Positions 55,401 to 64,000 of a DNA stretch of 64,000 bases are shown piece by piece. The stretch's first letter is position 1. Each line of letters starts with the position of its first letter. The stretch is from Omphalotus guepiniiformis (lineage: Eukaryota > Basidiomycota > Agaricomycetes > Agaricales > Omphalotaceae). The notes under the pieces were generated by a model. That model made no database searches. It was not told the origin of the DNA and worked only from the letters and a program-made list of their open reading frames with translations. The stretch is from NCBI GenBank assembly GCA_028554645.1, contig JAQOOI010000063.1, positions 1,103,306-1,167,305 on the forward strand, in the 5' to 3' direction. Position numbers and translations under genes: made by a program.

Positions 55401-57982
55401 GGCTCTTGAGTGTTGATGATGGCTCTTTCACTGTGTCTCGTGCGTTCGACACGTATAAAGGGGATGCTGCTTTCTGGTTTTGGATCACCCTTATTCCACA
55501 ACTTTGCACTTCCATAGCTCACCGTGAAGTTAAGCAAGCTCGCTATGTGCTTTTAAACCTCGCCAGGCTTTTTCCTCAGGTATGTCACGATTCATTCTAG
55601 ATGATAGGACTGAAAGTTGATTCCTTCTCAGGCACTCTTTTTTCACCTCAGAACCACCCGCGAAGAGGTCCTGACTTCAAAGAGGATGCTTCCTCGGCCT
55701 ACATCTCTTCCCCAGATCTCTTCCTCTCCGGCTCGTCCTCCCGACTCCGCAAACACATCTAGTACTGAGGCCTCTGTTTCTGATGCGAACACCACCCAAA
55801 CATCCAATCCTTCGGCGAATGATTCCACCACAAATGTGCCCAGCGCGGCAGGAGCTAGTGCCAATCTGGACCCCTCCACGTTGGCTCGCCCAACATGGGA
55901 TTGCGTAGAAGAATTGGTCCAGAATCTTAAGACTTCTTTCCCGCTCCTCATCTTAAATCTCGAGACGCTAGTTGATCAGATAATCTCCCGTTTCAAGCCA
56001 TCACACGAAGAAGACATCTATCGGCACATATGCATGCTCCTTCAGGATGCTCTTCAGGTGTGTATCTCACTTGTAGCCCTGGTTCGTACCACTGACATAC
56101 TCTTGTAGAATTACATAGTGCGCATGAACCAACACGAGGACGATGGCCAACTATCTGCTCAAACGGTCGCCCATTTGCATCGCCTGTCTCAAGGGATGAC
56201 CCAAGTACAAACCAAGGTCGGTCATTAGGTATGGCTAGCTTGGATGATACTCAAAGTTCTATTGCAGAAGGAGTACGAAGAAGATTTCATCGTCACGAAA
56301 CTGACGCATTACGAATACATTCAACGATTGCAGCAGTGGCGAGATAAATACGAACGCTTACTCGATAGTAGACCTCGAGTGCAACCGCTCGATAGTCTAA
56401 GCCATTATCTCACAGAATTTCAATATAGCAAGGTCGACGAACTCGATGTACCTGGGCAATATACTGAGGACAAGATGGATTCATTTGAGCGGCTTTCACC
56501 CTTCTAACAAAGATTTAGGACAAGGATAACAATCAGAATTTCGTGAAGATCCAAAAACTCAGGCCCAAATTCGAGAACACGCGGTCTCAAGGATACTGTT
56601 GGAAGCGCATCATCATCCATGGGAACGATAACTCTCGAATTCCATTTGTAGTGCAGCTCCCTTATAATCGTACCTTCAGGCGTGAGGAGCGAGTCTCTCA
56701 AGTCTTCCGTACGTTCAACGGGTAGGCGTAAACATTTGCATAGTAAATTCTTCACTCACTTGCCTTCAGAGTCCTTGCCCGCAAGACTGAGAGCCGCAAG
56801 AGAAATTTATGCTTCCACCTCCCGATTGCTGTCTCCTGCAGCCCTAACATTCGTCTATACCAGATGGACTCCTCGTACATCTCTTTCTCCGATATATATG
56901 ATCTCCACTGCGAAGCCGCCGGCATACAAAGAGAGGATCCAATACTATTCTCTGGAGAGAAGGTCAAGAAAGTCATGCGTGAATTCAAACAATCTTCCAC
57001 TCGGCAGTTCAGCTGACTTCATCGTCGTAATGTCACCATCTCAACGATCGATCTTTTAGTTCAGCAAAGTCGACTATCTCACACTAAAACGAAGTGTTAT
57101 TGACGAAGTTGCGGTCAAGATGATACCGGACGATGTGCTCACTCGCGTGCGTACCTGTCAACTTGATCCTCGCTACAGTGTATTCATTCATCGTATTAGT
57201 ATATGATTCGCACAATGGATGGCCCCAGTTCTCTGTGGCGAATGCGGAAACAATTCGCCCTTCAACACGCTGCCACTAGTTTCATGACATATGTATTCTG
57301 TTTGTCCAGTCGGCAGCCAGCTCGCTTCCATGTTTCACGCTCCACGGGTCTCATTGCGATGTCGGATCTCTTTTCTGGTGAGTCAAACCGTTGTCTGTAT
57401 GTTTGAACTGGAGCACTGAATTGTTCCATCGCAGGGTTGGCAAGTCAGCAACCGGTATTTGCTACAAGCGACGTGGTACCTTTCCGTCTGACACCTTCTA
57501 TCCAAACTTTTCCTTGGACCAATCATTACCGAGGGTATCCTGACAACTGGCATGATGGCTATAGGTCGTTCTTTGACTGAACCAGAGGTGAGAACGCCCT
57601 ACTCTACGTGAGGCTTCTGGCTAACAGACGTGCTCAAGTACGCGCTGGAAAGCCAGCTGTGCCTATTTGTCCGGGATGAGATAGCAGGTTGGTTGGCTCA
57701 GCGCCAAAGGCCTGCTATTGTCGATCTTGCATTTAGGCAAACAGTATCGGCCAACATCGATGGTATCGTAAAGCGCGCTGAGACCATGGCATGCAAAACA
57801 GAGCGTGAACAGGTAAGCGTTACGAGTCTTCCTTCCCGCATGATACTCAGTCTCGTTGTATAGGCCACTCAAAATGGTCAATTACAACATCCGGTCGTTC
57901 AGACTGTGACCAGCCTTATCTCCAGTGCTACAAATGCAATCCAGCTTACAAAAATGGGGGAATTGTATTATCCGTGGTTTTA
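46487..57982 (+). CDS. TRA1: TRA1/TRRAP-like subunit of SAGA and NuA4
   Basis: Giant PIKK-family pseudokinase that recruits the SAGA and NuA4 acetyltransferases to activators. Alpha-solenoid (HEAT) repeats fill 46487 to about 53300; the FAT domain spans about 53380-55600. The kinase-like end has VPGQYTEDK, YCWKRIIIHGNDNSRIPF, RREERVSQVFRTFNG, RKRNLCFHLPIAV and QLCLFVRDEIAGWL, and ends GELYYPWF as in Tra1 proteins. About 18 introns. Two conserved blocks are in different frames, each at a TTTT run (53367-53370 and 57510-57513). The intron at 56469-56518 lacks a GT donor and is bounded by an 8-bp direct repeat, as is the next but one (57007-57064). The gene is either error-affected in this assembly or mildly damaged. 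Confidence 0.93.
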
Positions 57983-58353
57983 GTATTTGCTAAATCTTTT
58001 GAACTGATTTTAGTGTATCTGTAATTGTAACAACTTCATCTGTATGATCACGACTCGGTGCTATCTGGGTAACATATTCAGACTTATAAAATTGGTTTGA
58101 AGCTTCCTACTTGACTTAAATAAATCCATTGTAAGTTGAGTGAATGCACACGATGACTGCAAATTACAAAGTAGTACTACTAAAAATTGCTACCCCATGT
58201 ACAAGGGCTGTGTCCCATGTGAGAATCATGTAAACACATCACCATTGAGTTGTTCTTCCAATGAATTTCGAGCGTATACATATTGTATTACGACAGTATG
58301 TGGTTGCGTGAAGATTTATAGCATTGGTACCACTTGGAGTTACATCACAGGAC
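57983..58353. other. Convergent spacer TRA1 / BRD8-like
   Basis: 371 bp of AT-rich sequence between the two stop codons, consisting of 3' UTRs. No repeat, RNA gene or open frame of note. Confidence 0.55.
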
Positions 58354-60917
58354 CTAGCGTTGTGACCCCCTGACAAAGCCCTCTGTCTGCCTAAACGTCT
58401 GGATGTATCCTTCGCTTTCGAGCATCATCTATTTGAAGAAAAATGATAATCAGAAATAAAACTTAAAACGAAAGCCAACATACATCCTCCGCCATTAAAT
58501 AGACATCAGATCCCGGCCGGTTGTACATCATGGCGTTTGCGAACATCAAAAAAATATCCCTCTGAAACTCAAGAGAATTCGTTATGAGACCATCCCGAAA
58601 TTTCGTCTTGATAGTCTTGAGATCCATTGGTCGCTTAACAATCTCATGATAATCAGGTGCTTCAGAATCCTTGATAGGGTTGTGGAAAATTGTGCCGTTG
58701 CGGTGCTGAGAGATCTGAGAATGAAGCATGCCAATGACGTTCTGGAAACGTTTTGAAGCTTGATTCTCATTTCGACGACGAGCACGAGTCGTGGATGCTG
58801 GACCTTATTCGCGATCACGACAAAATCAGTCATGGCGAAAAGAAACAAAACATATCGCCTACCTGGTTCATCGTCTTCTGCAGGCTCCGAGTCATCTCTG
58901 ATTCTCTTCTTGTCGCGCAACGTGTCAATGCCATCGACTGAAGAGGCAGGCCGTTTCCCTAACCATACACAAGGCTCAATATGACGAAACGAATTATAAG
59001 TTAAGGGCTGCGTCTTACCCCCTCGTTTATACGGCATTACTTCAGGAGCTGGAGAAGGTTCATCAACGACACCAGGGGTTTGAGCTGGAGTGGCACCCTT
59101 TTCTCTTCTTCTCCTTCAGGTTCAGGTTCTTCTAATTCCGGATCATTTTCTGAGACTGGTACAGATGCACGACTTTGACGACGAATTTTTGCGCTCCGAG
59201 TCTGAAGAGGGGCGGTAGTGGAGGGGCGGTTACGTCGACTAACTGATTCTCAATCAATTTCTGAATGTGATGGAACAAGATAAAAGGGCTTACTACGAGT
59301 TTTGTGTAGTAATTCGTCTCCTGAAGCTGGACCTTCATTCTCCATTACATCTATTCGTTCGCTTTCCGCTTCAGCAATATTTTCAGAAGGGGTAGCAAGA
59401 TCCCTAGACGGTGGTTGACTCGAACGCGACTTTTCGTCTTCCCCAAGTAGCAGAGGATCAATGAGCGGTTCGGATGGCCCTGCGGGGGAGGCTACTTTAT
59501 CTGTCATCTCTAGCATATCTATATCCGTGGCCGCTGGTGTCCCAGAGTGCGAACGCGCGGGCTCCAGATTATTTTCCGCCTTTACGTCAAGTGCATCTTC
59601 TGAGACCACAGCTACTGGCGCTTGCGACTGTGAGAATGAGGTTGACTCTGTTAACTTTTCATCTCCCTCCACGACATGCTCAGCAGCATCAACCGATTCT
59701 TCATGTACACTCGCCTCGCTACCCGTTTGACCTTGCTTTCCCACTTGAGCTAAAGGCGCATCCTCATCCTCAGGCTCAGGTTCAAGAAGAGAGCCAATTT
59801 CGTTGACTTGAGACGAAGAGGTCTCCGGTATGCTCGCTGACGCCGAAGTAGAATTGCCTTCGTTTTCGAAATTGTCAGCCGCTGCTTCGGCTTCAGACGG
59901 GCGAATCAGATTCCCTTGCATTTCGACTTCGACGGCGGCTGTTGGCGCTTCGGAGTCACCTTGTGGTACCACTGGATCCTCCTGCAAAATTCGTTCTTCT
60001 AGCTGAGGGTCGACTTCAGGAAGCGGAGACTCCAGCCTTGGCGATGTCGTATCCTTGTGGAACGAACATGGAGTTTCGATCTGGAAAACTCTCCTTGTGA
60101 ATTGGAACAAATACAGCAGGTCATCACACTGACCTTGCCGCTGGAAGAGGTGGAACTTAGACGGCTTGCAGCGGACGCATAATCATTTTCCTGAGCAATC
60201 TTATCGTTGGTCTGTAACAATAAGCTGTTTGAAATGATTGCCCTTCAATGAAGTAGAGAACGTATATACCACGTCGACCTCTGGCGCAACAACTCCAGTG
60301 ATATGCGCCTTTACTTCGTTATCCTGTGCGCCTTTGCGAATCTTTTCGATCTCGGCAGTGATATTCCTATTGCAAACATGAAAAGGAAGCTTTTAGAAAG
60401 GATAATATATTGCGACATACCGGAATTTCTCTTCCTCGAATCCAATGAGATCACGAAGTTCGAGTAAACGTGCCTGATAGTATTTTTGAGCTAGCTTGAG
60501 GCTAAGAGGAGCTAATTACAGTGAGTGTAACCATCTGAGATTTACAGAAAGCAAATCACCGTGTCTCTTCGCGTCTGCATCGGTCCTACGCATCTGTTAG
60601 CAAATCGTGGTGTAAAGCCCACATGCAACTTACATCTCAAGAGAGGCCTCCTTCAGGATATAGCTGTACATTGCCTGACATGACTACACATGATTGAGAC
60701 CTGAGACCTACGTATCTCAAGACTGACAACTAACTTGAGCGGTGAAGAAGGATCTCGGATGCGAAAGAAGAGGGTGCTTTGAAAGAAGTTTTGCAATGGC
60801 AGGCCACGAGTTCGAGCCAAGTTCATATACGGCCTGGGCTAGAATAAGATTGTCAAGGTTGGTGAGAGCAGAAAAATCCGGTTCAGCCTGAGCTCGTCGA
60901 GTGGCTCGTGCACTCAT
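58354..60917 (-). CDS. Bromodomain protein, BRD8/Bdc1-like (NuA4 subunit)
   Basis: Predicted acetyl-lysine reader of a NuA4/TIP60-type complex. The N-terminus carries a SANT/Myb-like helix set (LDNLILAQAVYELGSNSWPAIAKLLSKHP), then a coiled coil (LAQKYYQARLLELRDLIGFEEEKFRNITAEIEKI), a long acidic disordered middle rich in Glu/Ser/Pro, and a C-terminal bromodomain: MLHSQISQHRNGTIFHNPI, APDYHEIVKRPMDLKTIKTK, and FANAMMYNRPGSDVY with the conserved Asn (MYN). This N-SANT, C-bromodomain order matches BRD8 and S. pombe Bdc1. One base appears to be missing in a T-run at 59099-59102 within the linker, shifting the frame before MPYKRGG. It faces TRA1 tail-to-tail. Confidence 0.82.
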
Positions 60918-61074
60918 TGCAGTAAACTCAAGCAGCAGGCCGAGTGTGACTCAGCTTAGTCATCTCGATCCACACCACGTGAGTCGTGGGACAATGCATA
61001 TCGTTGCCATAATTAGACAACCAGGTGCTTCCTGGGGTTGACGCAAAGCAACGAGCTCTTGAACCACCACCATA

Positions 61075-62625
<1,551 letters not shown>

Positions 62626-62860
62626 TATACGAACGACAAAGCTCCTCTTGAATAACATATGATGTTTCTCATGCTCGCGCTACATGCAACTATTGTACAT
62701 TTTACGTTGTGATGTTTAGATATAATGAGTAGTAGTTCTTACTTTTTTATTGTGCTTCGTACACGAAAGAAATGACGTTACTTGATACACATTTTGGCGA
62801 AGTGCAGTGATATCGTGACTAATGATCAATTTCCATCTTCACAACTTCAAGACAGTTTCG

Positions 62861-64000
62861 ATGAATACCACACACTCAGTGTCATATCTCAACGGCGATG
62901 TACCGTCGTTGTCTCGGGCGAATCAACTTCATAAACGGGCATTGAGCAAGTCTTTCCAGTTTGCTTGGGATAGAGTAAAGGTTTTAGGAGACGGAAATGA
63001 CTACGGACATGCAGGGTATGAGTACTTGAGTGCCAGTGGTGCGGTTCCCAATCACTCGGACTAATGATAGTGATACTAAAGATGCGTGAATGCCCTTCAA
63101 TGGGCACGCGACGGGGAGCTCCTGCTCAGCGCTGGTGATGACACTACGTAGGTGATTCCCTTACTTTCATGACGTACAGAATCTCTACAATTCATTCATA
63201 GCGTGCAAGTATGCGCGAATGGACCCCCTACGGGATACTTCTCCAAGATACCCATTTGTTATGCCCGTTCAAGGTAATTCATAACGGGGCAACCAAAAGC
63301 CTAACATTTTCAACGCTCAAATGCTTCCCTACTCCTCCCGAATGTAATTCTACACTTTTTCTTGCCGTAAGAATATAAATGTTCTTAGACTTCTACCAGA
63401 GCACTGTTGCAGGCGATAGACAAGATGTGCGAGTTCCTTCGATGTAGGAGAAGACCACGGCGCATCAAGCATTGGTGAAGGACACAAGGCAAGAGCACTG
63501 CACCCTTCATGCAAGAACGCATACACTGCAATGCCCACGCAAGATCGAGTGAAGAGAAATCGTCCACGGAAGAGAGCCCCTGAGCTTTTTCTTGACCGTC
63601 TCCGAGTGCGCGTTATCAATGTGAATCAAACAGAAAAACTACTGCCTTTCCAAGTAAAGTCTTTACTTCAGGACGGGACGGTGCCCGCCAGCATGATTTG
63701 CGAATATCTCACTCTTGTCGAAGCGGTTGTCCGGCTCCTATCCTACAAATGCAATCATGAACTTTCAACGCTCGCGCTTTCTCCTTTAACGGGCCACGCC
63801 TATCAACTGGTAAGTCAGCCGGGGCACTCTCCATAGATACGTATGGTCAAAATCTGGGATTGAAAACCTCAGGATGCTTGAACTGAGAACGGACAGGATA
63901 TTTTGTTTTTGATCGGCGCTATACGGGGTCGCGTTTTTAACAGGAAAGAGTGGGGTATGGTTTCAAAACGGCGCTCACCAATTGCACTCGTCGATTCGGT
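62861..64000 (+). pseudogene. Decayed WD40-repeat (DCAF-type) gene, runs off the window
   Basis: A WD40 protein related to DDB1-CUL4-associated factors is recognisable but broken. The start MNTTHSVSYLNGDVPSLSRA and, across an intron, CVNALQWARDGELLLSAGDDTTV are clean. After that, family blocks appear in shifting frames: DPLRDTSPRYPFV, NIFNAQMLPYSSRM near 63325, VAGDR near 63410, PELFL near 63580, NHELSTLALSPLTGH near 63755 and FDRRYTG near 63910. At least four small insertions (extra A or C near 63555-63590) separate them. The gene continues past the right edge. Either a real pseudogene or a region with many base-calling indels. Confidence 0.65.

Noticed and set aside
57593..57640. Third possible frameshift in TRA1 after SLTEPE
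   Set aside because: Choosing the acceptor CTCAAG instead of the earlier CTAACAG keeps the frame into YALESQLCLFVRDE.

Overview
The window comes from a filamentous basidiomycete, most likely a mushroom-forming Agaricomycete. Genes are intron-dense with short introns (mostly 48-60 nt, GT-AG, CTAAC/CTGAC-like branch sites). They are packed on both strands with 100-350 bp spacers, and the proteins are ordinary fungal housekeeping families with basidiomycete-style low-complexity arms. No bacterial-type operons, CRISPR arrays, rRNA or tRNA genes were seen.

Layout. 1-3016: the 5' part of a minus-strand Ty3/gypsy LTR retrotransposon (LTR, gag, CCHC zinc knuckle, protease, start of reverse transcriptase), broken by stops and frameshifts and running off the left edge; its LTR ends 114 bp before the next gene. 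3131-6586: RTA1-like membrane protein, RNase P/MRP Rpr2-type subunit, BTB/T1-like protein. 6913-17359: SSD1/Dis3L2-type RNB protein, mitochondrial NAD-isocitrate dehydrogenase IDH2, ESCRT-III VPS24, a secreted KRE9-like protein, thiamine pyrophosphokinase. 17630-25493: Zn2Cys6 transcription factor divergent from Mediator MED17, ribosomal protein L5, RBM42-like RNA-binding protein. 25806-33178: RAD7, CTNNBL1, UTP15, TCTP. 33431-42947: gamma-tubulin complex GCP3, protein disulfide isomerase (HDEL), verprolin/WIP, CorA-type Mg2+ transporter. 43817-45878: an orphan multi-pass membrane protein. 46487-57982: the giant TRA1 gene, tail-to-tail with a BRD8-like bromodomain gene (58354-60917), then vacuolar aspartic protease PEP4 and a decayed WD40 gene at the right edge.

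The genes are mostly unrelated housekeeping functions. Two links stand out: TRA1 and the BRD8-like gene encode predicted partners in a NuA4-type acetyltransferase complex, and MED17 shares a short promoter with a transcription factor gene. There is no metabolic or defence cluster.

The most unusual signals are at splice sites and reading frames. Two TRA1 introns are each bounded by an exact 8-bp direct repeat; one of them has no GT donor. An SSD1 intron has a perfect GTGAGT donor but no in-frame AG acceptor. VPS24 and GCP3 have GC-AG introns. PDI carries an intron at the identical position inside the Trp codon before both CGHC active sites. Single-base frameshifts fall in conserved parts of TRA1 (two), the BRD8-like gene and PEP4, all in the last 11 kb. 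That clustering may reflect assembly indels rather than biology. All splice models are my manual readings and have no transcript support.
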